Positions 7,693 through 17,816 of a DNA stretch of 64,000 nt are shown in pieces. The stretch covers positions 124,001 through 188,000 of the forward strand of contig NZ_FVZL01000004.1 in assembly GCF_900168295.1 (NCBI RefSeq), given 5' to 3'. This DNA is from Arthrobacter sp. P2b. GTDB taxonomy: Bacteria; Actinomycetota; Actinomycetes; Actinomycetales; Micrococcaceae. Each line of letters starts with the position of its first letter. Positions within the stretch are counted from its first letter, which is position 1. The position numbers and the translations under genes were made by a program. The notes under the pieces are model-generated. The model was not told where the DNA came from. It did no database searches and saw nothing but the letters and a program-made list of their open reading frames with translations.

Positions 7693-9108
7693 CTAGGCCG
7701 CCGCGGCTTCCTGGACCAACGGGAGGACGGCATGGCCGTGGCGGAAGAGGTTCTTTGGATCGAACTCCGCCTTGGCCGCGGCCATTTTTCCCCGCAATTC
7801 TTCGGGCCAGGCACTGGCGGCAAGGTCCGGGGAGGCGAGATGGCCGTGCAGGTTCACGAGGGTGCCGCCGGTGCCGTAGGGTTTCAGCGCCGCCCGGGCG
7901 GCCTCGATTGCTTCAGGAACCAGGTGTGCGATGGGCGGCGCCATGATGCCGACAGTGAAGAACGAGAGCCCGGCGTCGCGGCCGCCCAGGCAATCCGCCC
8001 CGGCAGCGGCCCCGGCAAGGGGTTCGGCCAGGGCGCCGCCCATCAGGCGGATTTCGGTCAGCAGGAGCGGCGCGCGGCTGTCCGGGCCGGCAAGGTCAAG
8101 CAGGACGCCCTCGAGCCCGGGACCAAAGCCCTTGAGGAGCATGCCGCCTTCGCGCACGGGGACGGGATGCTGCGGATCTGCGTGGATTTCGTCCACCCTG
8201 TCATAAGGGAGCGGTCCCACTGCGTTCACCAGAACCGGCGCGGCGGCCCGCATGGGAGCAACAAGGGCGGCACCCTCCGCTTCGCTGCCCTGCCAGGCGA
8301 ACCGCAGGTGCATCACAAACGTGCCCCGCAGGAAAGCTGGCACCTCTTCCATGTCCGGCAGCCGCAGGAAGGCCAGTGATGCAGAGGCCCCCAGCGGAAG
8401 GTCCCGCGTCCAGCTCCTAAAGCCGGCAAGGACGTCTTTGGCATGCACACCGTCGTAAAAAATGCCGCCGGCATACAGTTGGCCGGCCGGGAAGAGAGAG
8501 AACTCCATTGCGGTGACGATGCCGAAGTTGCCCTTGCCGTCGCGAAGCAGGGAGAACAGCCGCGGCTCGCTGACGAGGTCCACACGCCGCAGTTCGCCGT
8601 CGGGCGTGACCAGGTCAAAAGCCAGGACATGGTCCGAGGCGAAGCCGTATTTGCGGCCCAGGAGCGGCAGCCCGCCGCCAAGGGTGTAACCGACCACGCC
8701 GACGTCGGTGGTGGAACCGTGCAGGCCGGTCAGGCCGTGCGGTGCAGCCGCGCGGAGGACGTCGCGCCAGCGGATGCCGGCCCCAACGCGGGCAGACTGC
8801 TCCTCCGGATCGATGGATAGCTCCAGCATGTAGCGGGTGCTGATAAGGAGGCCGTCAGTGATGGCGTTCGCGGCGCCGTGGCCCGTGGACTGGACGGAAA
8901 TGGACATGTTGCGGGCAGAAGCCCACTTGACCGCAGCCACGACGTCATCGGCGTTGACTGCGGCCAGGACCAGGTCCGGCGTGTGCCGGGTGGCGAGATT
9001 GAAAGCTGCGGCTTCTGATTCATAGGAAGCGTCGCCGGGGGCATAAACCAGCCCGCGGACAAGGAGCTGCAGTTCGGTTTTTGCCGTATGGGTAGGGAGA
9101 TTCTGCAT
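7693..9108 (-). CDS. FAD-binding oxidoreductase, berberine-bridge / 6-hydroxynicotine-oxidase type
   Basis: 471 residues. The N-terminal PP-loop FAD domain has VLAAVNADDVVAAVKWA, the His-containing flavin loop SVQSTGHGAANAI, and GSTTDVGVVGYTLGGG. The C-terminus ends in the BBE-type flavin closure DPKNLFRHGHAV. These enzymes oxidise alcohols, amines or phenolic substrates with O2; the substrate cannot be told from sequence. The usual GGHG/GHG His is present, but no obvious second (Cys) flavin link is seen. Its upstream region holds a palindrome (9157-9177) suggesting specific regulation. ATG 9108 has only a weak ribosome site. Confidence 0.85.
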   Translation of the reverse strand: MQNLPTHTAKTELQLLVRGLVYAPGDASYESEAAAFNLATRHTPDLVLAAVNADDVVAAVKWASARNMSISVQSTGHGAANAITDGLLISTRYMLELSIDPEEQSARVGAGIRWRDVLRAAAPHGLTGLHGSTTDVGVVGYTLGGGLPLLGRKYGFASDHVLAFDLVTPDGELRRVDLVSEPRLFSLLRDGKGNFGIVTAMEFSLFPAGQLYAGGIFYDGVHAKDVLAGFRSWTRDLPLGASASLAFLRLPDMEEVPAFLRGTFVMHLRFAWQGSEAEGAALVAPMRAAAPVLVNAVGPLPYDRVDEIHADPQHPVPVREGGMLLKGFGPGLEGVLLDLAGPDSRAPLLLTEIRLMGGALAEPLAGAAAGADCLGGRDAGLSFFTVGIMAPPIAHLVPEAIEAARAALKPYGTGGTLVNLHGHLASPDLAASAWPEELRGKMAAAKAEFDPKNLFRHGHAVLPLVQEAAAA

Positions 9109-9156
9109 TTCTGGCTTTCACTAGTTGGGCTGCTCCCCAGCAAGCCTCAACCAGTT

Positions 9157-9177
9157 TATCCATCGAATGGATGGATA
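9157..9177. promoter_or_regulatory. Palindromic operator candidate upstream of the FAD oxidase
   Basis: TATCCATC-GAATG-GATGGATA forms a perfect 8-bp dyad 49 bases upstream of the oxidase start. A related sequence TTTATCCATC recurs at about 7647-7656 beyond the oxidase 3' end. A further dyad GCCGAA...TTCGGC flanks an ATCCAT at 9184-9208. The arrangement suggests binding of a dimeric repressor to the oxidase promoter. Confidence 0.5.
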
Positions 9178-9223
9178 GGAAGGGCCGAAAAATCATCCAT
9201 AATTCGGCACAGTACTAGGCACG

Positions 9224-9283
9224 ATGGGACGACCCCGCGCGCGCGCCCCTGACCCGGTTCCGCGCGGTCCTAAAGGAACCTGA
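9224..9283 (+). pseudogene. Possible remnant of a divergent regulator gene
   Basis: A 19-codon frame begins M-GRPRARAPDPVPRGPKGT and stops. MGRPR is a common opening of TetR-type repressors. The frame starts next to the 9157-9177 palindrome and is divergent from the oxidase, where a repressor gene would be expected. It overlaps the end of the acetyltransferase gene. This may be chance; confidence is low. Confidence 0.2.
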
Positions 9284-9779
9284 TCATGCGGGTGTTGCCC
9301 AACGTGTTCGGCTTGACCCGGGCAAGGTCCAGGAATTCGGCAACGCCTTCGTCGTGTGAGCGGAGGAGCTCTGAATACACCACCGGGTCCACCGCAGACT
9401 GGTCCGCCATAACCTCGAAGCCGTGGCGCTTGAAGAAGTCCACCTCAAAGGTCAGGCAGAAGACGCGTGCCACACCCAGGGCGCGGGCTTCGTCCAGCAG
9501 GCTCTCCACCAGCACGTGCCCCACTCCCCTGCCGCGCCAGTCCTCGGAGGCCGCCAGGGTGCGCACCTCCGCCAGGTCCTCCCACATGACGTGCAGCGCC
9601 CCGCAGCCAATGACGTCGCCGTCACTGGACTCCGCAATCCGGAACTCCTGCAGGCTTTCGTAGTAGGCCACCGTCTCCTTCGCCATCAGGATCCGCTGGT
9701 CCGCCAAAGGCGCCACCAGCTTCTTGATGGCGGACACATCACTCGTGCGGGCAGGCCGGATATGGAAGGAGTCAGTCAC
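9270..9779 (-). CDS. argA: Amino-acid N-acetyltransferase, actinobacterial short ArgA type (GNAT)
   Basis: 169 residues. GNAT fold with acetyl-CoA loop EDWRGRGVGHVLVESLL (about 81-97). Beyond the fold it matches the short stand-alone N-acetylglutamate synthases of actinobacteria, typified by M. tuberculosis ArgA: VIGCGALHVMWEDLAEVRTLA, FCLTFEVDFFKRHGF and the C-terminal GVAEFLDLARVKPNTLGN. It would make N-acetylglutamate for arginine synthesis. No other arg genes are adjacent. It starts at GTG 9779 with TAGGAT (9786-9791, minus strand) exactly six bases upstream, consistent with a leaderless mRNA. Confidence 0.85.
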   Translation of the reverse strand: MTDSFHIRPARTSDVSAIKKLVAPLADQRILMAKETVAYYESLQEFRIAESSDGDVIGCGALHVMWEDLAEVRTLAASEDWRGRGVGHVLVESLLDEARALGVARVFCLTFEVDFFKRHGFEVMADQSAVDPVVYSELLRSHDEGVAEFLDLARVKPNTLGNTRMIRFL

Positions 9780-10008
9780 AGGCCAATCCTAGTTCGACGG
9801 TGCCGCTGGTTGCGTTCTCCTCGGCATCGGCGCCGGAGTGGAGATACCCAGCAGTCGTACTTCATGGAGGGGTCGAGTTGAAGCAGCGCTTACGCTCGAC
9901 GGCTGGATATAGCCGTGACTCCATAGAGTTCCGAGCTGTCGCTCGTTTACGTTTGCGCAGGTCAATGGTCAGCAAGCAGTGTTTCGGGTGTTACCCCCGT
10001 CACGCCGA

Positions 10009-10024
10009 TGGGCAATGATGCCCA
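10009..10024 (+). promoter_or_regulatory. Small hairpin just before the permease ribosome site
   Basis: TGGGCA-ATGA-TGCCCA forms a 6-bp stem with a 4-base loop ending five bases before GGAGGA (10029-10034), the ribosome site for ATG 10038. It could modulate initiation or simply be chance. Confidence 0.3.
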
Positions 10025-10037
10025 CCCCGGAGGAAAA

Positions 10038-11513
10038 ATGGCTTTAGGCTCCCCCACCCTGTCCGACACCTCACCGAAGCGCGACCAGGAGCACAGCGAG
10101 AAACGCGGCCTACGGCGCTCCATGGAGGCCCGCCACCTGGTGATGATCGCGATGGGAGGTGTCATTGGTTCCGGCCTCTTCCTCAGCTCCGGCTACACGA
10201 TCGCCCAGGCCGGCCCGCTCGGCGCCATCATCGCCTACCTGATCGGGGCGGCCGTGGTCTACATGGTGATGGCCTGCCTGGGCGAACTCGCCGTTGCCTA
10301 TCCTGTGTCCGGAGCTTTCCACATCTACGCGGCGAGGTCCATTGGTCCCGCTACCGGGTTTGCCACCGCGTGGCTTTACTGGCTCTGCTGGGCAGTTGCC
10401 CTTGGCTCTGAATTCACCGCTGCGGGACTTTTGATGCAGCGCTGGTTTCCGGAGGTGGATGTCTGGATCTGGTGCTTTAATTTTGCCGCGGTCCTGTTCA
10501 CGCTGAATGCGATTTCGTCGCGGGTCTTCGGTGAATCCGAATTCTGGTTTGCACTGATCAAGGTAAGCGCAGTCATCGGGCTGATCGTCCTGGGCGGGGC
10601 GGCGTTGTTTGGTTTCCACCCGCTGGCAGAAAATGCTTACCCCTTCCTCGGCGAGAACCTCAATACCCCCCAAGGACTGTTTCCCAATGGAATTACCGGT
10701 GTCCTCATCACCACGCTTGCCGTGTTTTACGCGTTTTCGGGTTCGGAGCTAATTGGCGTTGCCGCCGGAGAAACCGCCAATCCCGCCGTCAACATCCCCA
10801 AAGCGATGCGGACCACCGTTATTCGCCTGCTGATTTTCTTCGTTGGTGCCATTACCGTGATTGCCTGCACTGTTCCATACGAGGACGCCTCGTTGGAGGC
10901 AAGCCCCTTTGTCACCGTCTTCTCACAGCTCGGCATTCCCTACGCCGCCGACGTCATGAATTTCGTCATCATCACCGCCCTTTTGTCCGCGGGAAACTGC
11001 GGCCTGTTTTCCTGCGCGCGGATGCTTTTCTCCCTTGCGGATGAAGGACATGCACCCAAGGCGCTGGGGAAACTGACAAAACGTGGAATTCCTATGCTTG
11101 CCCTGTGCGTCAGCATGCTGGGCGGCCTGGCATCCCTGGTGAGCAGCGTGGTGGCCCCCACCACCGTGTACCTGGTACTGGTGTCGATCGCCGGGTTCGC
11201 CACCGTGGGGGTGTGGATGTCCATCACGGCATCACACTTCTTCCACCGCCGTGCTTTTGTCCGATCTGGGGGCCGCACCGCAGACCTCGCCTACAAAGCA
11301 CCACTGTTTCCGCTGCTGCCCATCGTGGCATTCATCCTGTGCCTGATCTCCCTGATAGGCATCGGCTTCGACCCCACCCAGGCCACCGCCCTCTACTTCG
11401 GCATCCCCTTCGTGGCAGCCTGCTACGCCTACTTCCACTTCAAGTACGGCCGCACGCAAAAAGGTCGGCAAAAGGAGCAGGACGAGGAACAGGAAACGGT
11501 AGACGCGCCCTAA
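10038..11513 (+). CDS. Amino acid permease, APC superfamily (AAT type)
   Basis: 491 residues with about twelve hydrophobic helices. The N-terminus has the AAT signature RRSMEARHLVMIAMGGVIGSGLFLSSG (residues about 28-54) and LGELAVAYPVSGAFHIYAAR in helix 3. AFSGSELIGVAAGETANP in helix 6-7 is the usual APC motif. Members import amino acids (for example proline, GABA, aromatic or basic amino acids) with protons; the substrate is not predictable. The C-terminal tail is hydrophilic (RTQKGRQKEQDEEQE). ATG 10038 is preceded by GGAGGA at 10029-10034. Confidence 0.92.
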   Translation: MALGSPTLSDTSPKRDQEHSEKRGLRRSMEARHLVMIAMGGVIGSGLFLSSGYTIAQAGPLGAIIAYLIGAAVVYMVMACLGELAVAYPVSGAFHIYAARSIGPATGFATAWLYWLCWAVALGSEFTAAGLLMQRWFPEVDVWIWCFNFAAVLFTLNAISSRVFGESEFWFALIKVSAVIGLIVLGGAALFGFHPLAENAYPFLGENLNTPQGLFPNGITGVLITTLAVFYAFSGSELIGVAAGETANPAVNIPKAMRTTVIRLLIFFVGAITVIACTVPYEDASLEASPFVTVFSQLGIPYAADVMNFVIITALLSAGNCGLFSCARMLFSLADEGHAPKALGKLTKRGIPMLALCVSMLGGLASLVSSVVAPTTVYLVLVSIAGFATVGVWMSITASHFFHRRAFVRSGGRTADLAYKAPLFPLLPIVAFILCLISLIGIGFDPTQATALYFGIPFVAACYAYFHFKYGRTQKGRQKEQDEEQETVDAP

Positions 11514-11554
11514 CTTAACAAACCGCGAGGCAAGGAAAAGAAGGTCTGGACAAA

Positions 11555-11724
11555 TATGTAGCGTGCGTCGCGAGTGCGGCGATGCTCCGCACGTGGCGAA
11601 GGAGGCTGGGACATTTATGTAGCGTGCTTGAGGGCCCACGCTGGCAGGGTTCCCTGGCCGAGCTTGCGAGGCTAGGGGGCCAGTGGGGATGGAGGAGCAG
11701 CACGCGGTAAATGTCCCAGCCTCC
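11555..11724. repeat. Repeat element with a 17-bp perfect inverted repeat
   Basis: The arms at 11601-11617 and 11708-11724 are perfect reverse complements (GGAGGCTGGGACATTTA and its complement). Pairing continues as GCGTGC (11622-11627) with GCACGC (11700-11705). TATGTAGCGTGC occurs twice in direct orientation (11555-11566 and 11616-11627), so a truncated copy precedes the full one. Bases 11632-11656 match 51629-51653 in inverted orientation at 23 of 25 positions. The block fills the gap between convergent permease and peptidase genes. No transposase is present; it resembles a non-autonomous or REP-like family. Confidence 0.75.
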
Positions 11725-11749
11725 GTTTGCCGGACTCAGCCGAAAAGAA

Positions 11750-13867
11750 CTAGAGCCCCAGATCAGAAGGCAGAGGCAGATCCTGGTCCAGGACGTGCCG
11801 GGCCAGGAAGTGCTCTACGACGCCGTACCAGACCTTGGCGTGCTGAGGCTGGAGAACCCAGTGGTTCTCGTCCGGGAAGTACAGGAAGCGGTGGGGCGTC
11901 TGGCCGTCCTGGTCTGCTGCCAGCTGGGATTTGGACAGCAGCTCGTACCAAAGCCGGAGGCCTTCCCCGATGGGCACCCGGTAGTCCTTGTCCCCGTGGA
12001 TGACCAGCATGGGGGTGCTGATCTTTTCGACGTGCAGGTGCGGGGAGTTGTCCAGGGCCATCTCCCCGGTCATCTCCTTCAGCCAGTATTGGGAGGCGTC
12101 CGTGGTGGGACCGAACTGGTCGAGGGCCCAGAGGCTGGCGTGGGTGACGATGGCCCTGAACCGGTCCGTTTGCCCGGCCACCCAGTTGGCCATGTAACCG
12201 CCGAATGAGCCGCCCATGGCCGCAATCCTCTCCGCGTCAATGTCAGGGCGGCCGACGGCGGCATCCGTCACCGCCATGAGGTCCGTGAAAGGCGCCTTGC
12301 CCCAGGAGCCCCAGCCGCGCTGGATGTACGCCTGGCCGTAGCCTGTGGACAGCGCCGGGTCAGGCAGCAGCACCGCATAGCCCCGGGCCGTCAGCAGCCA
12401 CGGGTTCCAGCGCCAGGTCCAGGCGTTCCACGAGCCCAGCGGCCCGCCGTGGATCCAGAGCAGCATCGGCGCCGGACTTTCAGCTGAAGCACCCTCCGGC
12501 AATGCAAGGTAGGCGGGGACGCGGGAACCGTCCGCAGCCGTCGCGGCAATGCGCTCAAGCCTGCCCGCACAGGCGGGCCGCTCCGCAGGTGCCGGCAGCC
12601 TCGTGGTTTCCCCGGTCTGCAGGTTGATGCGTACCGCCTCCGGCGGGAACTCGTACGAGCTGCGGAGGGCGTAGGCGCTGCGGCCCTCCGGCGAAACCAC
12701 GACGTCGGTGTATGCCGCCGCGTCCTGCGTCACCCGGGTGACGCTCACTTCCGCGGCAGCCGCCGGAACGCTGATCCGGAAAAGCGGCGACGCGCCGTCG
12801 TCGTCCGCGGTGACCAGGACGGCTGAACCGTCCGGCAACCAGGCTGCCGGTTTGGGCCAGCGGTCCCAGTCGTGGGCCAAGGGTTGCAGGCACGCCCCGT
12901 CCGCACTCCCGGACATGTCGAGCAGGTGCAGCTTGACCTCAGGGGCCCGTCCCGGGGTGGAGTCGCTCTCGCTCACCACCAGCAGGGTCCTGCCGTCCGG
13001 GCTGACGGGACCCGGGAAATAACTTATGCCTTCTCTGTCCAGCAGCACCTCGTGGTTGCCGGAAGCGACGTCCACCGCCACCAGGATGGACCGGCTGTCC
13101 GCCCGGGCGAGGGGTTTGGTGTAGCTGGTGAAGATGGTCCGGCCGTCGGGGCTGGTGACGGTTTCCGCCTCCCGCAGCCGGGGACCGGCGCCGGGCGTCA
13201 GGTTGCGCAGGACCAGGGGCGCGGTGGCATCCACTGTTGCGGGCTTGCCGGCCGCCTTATCCTCGCCCGGTTCAACGGCGAAGATCCGGGGCTGGCCGGG
13301 GCCAAGGTCGGCGTCCCAGTACCGCACCGGGTATTCGCTGTGCAGGATGGCCGAGACTTTGTTGTCCTTGCGTGCTTTGCGGCGGCGGGCGTCATCTTCC
13401 TCGTCGGCGGAACCGGCCAGGATCTCCGCCGTGACGAATACCGAGCCGGCGTTCCTCGCCGTCAGCACGCTCCCCACACCGCCGGGCCGGCTGAGAACCA
13501 CCCGGGCCTCGCCGCCGTCGGCAGGGAGCAGCCAGAGGGCACTGACGGGATCCTCGTCCGGGTTCTCGGGGTCCGGCCGCGCGGACGTGAAGTAGACGTC
13601 GCCGTTGGCGGCGTAGGCGGCACCGGCCTCGCCCTTGGCGCTCCGGGTGATGCGCCGCGCATGCTTCTGCCCGGCGGGATCCAACTCCCACAGCGCCGTC
13701 GCGTACTCGGTGCCCTTGCCGTTCAGGGTGGCCACGGTGGTAACCAGCCGGGTGCCGTCCGGGCTAAGGCTCAGCCCACTCACCCGCGGGATGGACAGGT
13801 AATGGTCAAGGTCATGGAAAGGGGTCAAAGGTTGCTCGTCCGGGATCACCGGATTCTCGATAGCCAT
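11750..13867 (-). CDS. S9 family prolyl oligopeptidase / acylaminoacyl peptidase-like serine peptidase
   Basis: 705 residues. The N-terminal two thirds form a WD/TolB-like beta-propeller with recurring SPDG and LPDG turns. The C-terminal alpha/beta-hydrolase domain carries the triad: nucleophile Ser in GGSFGGYMANW, Asp in HGDKDYRVP and His in DENHWV. The oxyanion region is LLWIHGGPLGSWN. It should cleave short peptides; no signal peptide is present, so it is cytoplasmic. ATG 13867 is preferred; a TTG twelve bases upstream is possible. It is flanked by repeat-rich intergenic DNA on both sides. Confidence 0.92.
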   Translation of the reverse strand: MAIENPVIPDEQPLTPFHDLDHYLSIPRVSGLSLSPDGTRLVTTVATLNGKGTEYATALWELDPAGQKHARRITRSAKGEAGAAYAANGDVYFTSARPDPENPDEDPVSALWLLPADGGEARVVLSRPGGVGSVLTARNAGSVFVTAEILAGSADEEDDARRRKARKDNKVSAILHSEYPVRYWDADLGPGQPRIFAVEPGEDKAAGKPATVDATAPLVLRNLTPGAGPRLREAETVTSPDGRTIFTSYTKPLARADSRSILVAVDVASGNHEVLLDREGISYFPGPVSPDGRTLLVVSESDSTPGRAPEVKLHLLDMSGSADGACLQPLAHDWDRWPKPAAWLPDGSAVLVTADDDGASPLFRISVPAAAAEVSVTRVTQDAAAYTDVVVSPEGRSAYALRSSYEFPPEAVRINLQTGETTRLPAPAERPACAGRLERIAATAADGSRVPAYLALPEGASAESPAPMLLWIHGGPLGSWNAWTWRWNPWLLTARGYAVLLPDPALSTGYGQAYIQRGWGSWGKAPFTDLMAVTDAAVGRPDIDAERIAAMGGSFGGYMANWVAGQTDRFRAIVTHASLWALDQFGPTTDASQYWLKEMTGEMALDNSPHLHVEKISTPMLVIHGDKDYRVPIGEGLRLWYELLSKSQLAADQDGQTPHRFLYFPDENHWVLQPQHAKVWYGVVEHFLARHVLDQDLPLPSDLGL

Positions 13868-14026
13868 CCCCCGATTCAACCCGACTTGTGCTTTCCGTCA
13901 CAACCACTTCACTCCAGGCGGAACGACGCCGGCACCCTCGAACGCTGCACAAGCGAGGTGCGCAGCTGGCTTGGCGCCGTCGGTCCGTGGCAGGGTCGCG
14001 CCGCCACCGGCGCCACTTGCCGCTTG

Positions 14027-14179
14027 CTGCTCGTTCCTCGCTTTGACGCAAGCTACACAAGTGGCCCCGGCACCTGCGCTAGGTGCCGCCGCGCACGAGG
14101 TGCCGGGCATCAGGGATTTATGTAGGCGCCGTCAAAGCGAGGAACGAGCAGGCGCCGGGAAATCTCTGATGGCCGGCAC
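14027..14179. repeat. Nested inverted repeats between S9 peptidase and clpC
   Basis: A perfect 22-bp inverted repeat joins 14027-14048 to 14130-14151. Nested with it, 14100-14119 and 14160-14179 pair at 18 of 20 positions, enclosing two GGCGCC hexamers (14125-14130 and 14151-14156). The left arm of the second repeat is followed by ATGTAGGCG, echoing ATGTAGCG in the 11.6 kb element, so the two are probably related. The remaining DNA of this 430-base gap (13868-14297) shows no gene apart from the clpC terminator. Confidence 0.7.
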
Positions 14180-14251
14180 CGAAGCCAACCGAGGGAACAC
14201 GCCCCAGCCACGCACCGGACTCAACCTTTGGGTGGTGCGGGTTAAAAGCGG

Positions 14252-14286
14252 AAGGCCCCGCCTGCTCTGGGAGCTGGCGGGGCCTT
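14252..14286 (-). terminator. Rho-independent terminator of clpC
   Basis: AAGGCCCCGCC (14252-14262) pairs perfectly with GGCGGGGCCTT (14276-14286) around a 13-base loop, eleven bases past the clpC stop. On the minus strand the stem is followed by CCGCTTTT. Confidence 0.8.
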
Positions 14287-14297
14287 ACGGTGATGCT

Positions 14298-16790
<2,493 letters not shown>

Positions 16791-17091
16791 TTCGCCACAC
16801 TCCTAGCTACGACGTACTTTGATGCTACGTGGCGGGCCCGGACTTGTGGAGCGTGTTCGCCACAGGGGAAACCGGAGGGGTTGCGGGAATATCGGCAGGA
16901 CCCTTCCCTGCCGCGTACAGGCTGGCCTCACGGACTGGCTGCTGTGCGTGCCAGGGCCCCTTTGACGACGGAACTGGTGGGTTGATCCCTGCATGAAGGA
17001 AAGAGGAGCAGCTAACCCCGCCACCCCAAAAGTTTGGATTAATTACGACGACGGCGGGCCGCCTTGGTTTTTAGCGTTTCCGGAACCGAAA
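16791..17091. other. clpC upstream region and gap to lsr2
   Basis: About 300 bases without a convincing gene. It holds the dyad TGTGG-N10-CCACA (16845-16864), a 7-bp hairpin CGGCAGG/CCTGCCG (16893-16913) and presumably the clpC promoter. A 73-codon minus frame lacks homology and a ribosome site and is rejected. Confidence 0.5.
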
Positions 17092-17125
17092 AAGCCCTGC
17101 TTCCCGGTTAGGGGAAGCAGGGCTT
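17092..17125 (-). terminator. Rho-independent terminator of lsr2
   Basis: A perfect 14-bp stem (17092-17105 with 17112-17125) has a 6-base loop and begins 22 bases after the lsr2 stop. On the minus strand it is followed by TTTTTCGG. One of the strongest terminators in the window. Confidence 0.9.
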
Positions 17126-17147
17126 AATACGGGCACCGGGCCTGCGG

Positions 17148-17483
17148 CTAGGAATTTGCCTTTTGGTAGGCTTCCTGGATTTCGGCCTGAATTCGGCCGC
17201 GGCTGTTAACGGTGTAGCCGTTATCCCGCGCCCATTGGCGAATCTGTGCTGAATCGTGGCTGCGGCCCCCGGAAGGAGCAGCCTTGGTGCGGGTGGCGGC
17301 GCGGCCACCGGAAGCCTTTCGCGCTGCGGCAATAAACCGCTCAAGCGAAGACCGGAGTTCAGCGGCATTGGCCGCCGAGAGGTCAATCTCGTAGTTGGCC
17401 CCGTCGAGGCCAAACTTTACATTCTCGTCTGCGGATCCCCCATCCAGATCATCAACGAGGATGATGTTTACTTTCTGTGCCAT
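17148..17483 (-). CDS. lsr2: Lsr2-family nucleoid-associated protein / xenogeneic silencer
   Basis: 111 residues. An H-NS-like actinobacterial protein that bridges DNA and silences AT-rich genes. The N-terminal dimerisation domain (MAQKVNIILVDDLDGG through about 55) is followed by a basic Ala/Arg linker and a C-terminal DNA-binding domain. That domain has the AT-hook-like R95-G96-R97 in VNSRGRIQAEI and the IRQWARDNGY helix. GAGGAAG lies upstream of the ATG. A strong terminator follows, so it is probably monocistronic. The leader (17484-17622) is AT-richer than its surroundings, which would allow autoregulation. Confidence 0.96.
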   Translation of the reverse strand: MAQKVNIILVDDLDGGSADENVKFGLDGANYEIDLSAANAAELRSSLERFIAAARKASGGRAATRTKAAPSGGRSHDSAQIRQWARDNGYTVNSRGRIQAEIQEAYQKANS

Positions 17484-17622
17484 TAAAGGTCTTCCTCTTG
17501 GAAAGGGTCGGTTTTCAGAAAAGCAGGATGTTTCCTTTAAAAGTATGACTCTTTTTATGGCAACGCGTCAAAGCGCCTAATGGTTCCTTGGGGATAAAGG
17601 CAGGAGATTAGGGGTTTTTTAT

Positions 17623-17814
17623 CTATTTTGATTCGGGGTCCGGACGGTCCGCCGGCTGCGCGTCGGAGACCTGCGCGGCGCGGGCATCCGCTTCAGCCTG
17701 GGCCCGGGCCTCCGCCTGGCGCTCGGACTTGTCCGCATTGAAGATTGCCCTCATGGCGAACCAGAAGATGAGGCCCACCACCAGCGAGGGCAGGAGGACT
17801 GCCACGTATTCCAT
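17623..17814 (-). CDS. Small single-pass membrane protein cotranscribed with lysS
   Basis: 63 residues. One transmembrane helix (about 4-24, VAVLLPSLVVGLIFWFAM) is followed by a highly charged Ala/Glu/Arg-rich helical tail. The ATG is only two bases after the lysS stop, indicating cotranscription. This type of short protein commonly follows lysS in the Arthrobacter group, but no function is known. Confidence 0.75.
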   Translation of the reverse strand: MEYVAVLLPSLVVGLIFWFAMRAIFNADKSERQAEARAQAEADARAAQVSDAQPADRPDPESK

Positions 17815-17816
17815 GA

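Noticed and set aside
7693-9108. Bicovalent flavin attachment in the FAD oxidase
   Set aside because: The His-containing loop is present but I could not place the Cys partner with confidence.
16845-16864. CtsR or ClgR binding site upstream of clpC
   Set aside because: TGTGG-N10-CCACA is symmetric but matches neither known site pattern; kept only as an unnamed dyad.
16803-17024. 73-codon minus frame upstream of clpC
   Set aside because: No ribosome site or homology, and it would occupy the clpC promoter region.
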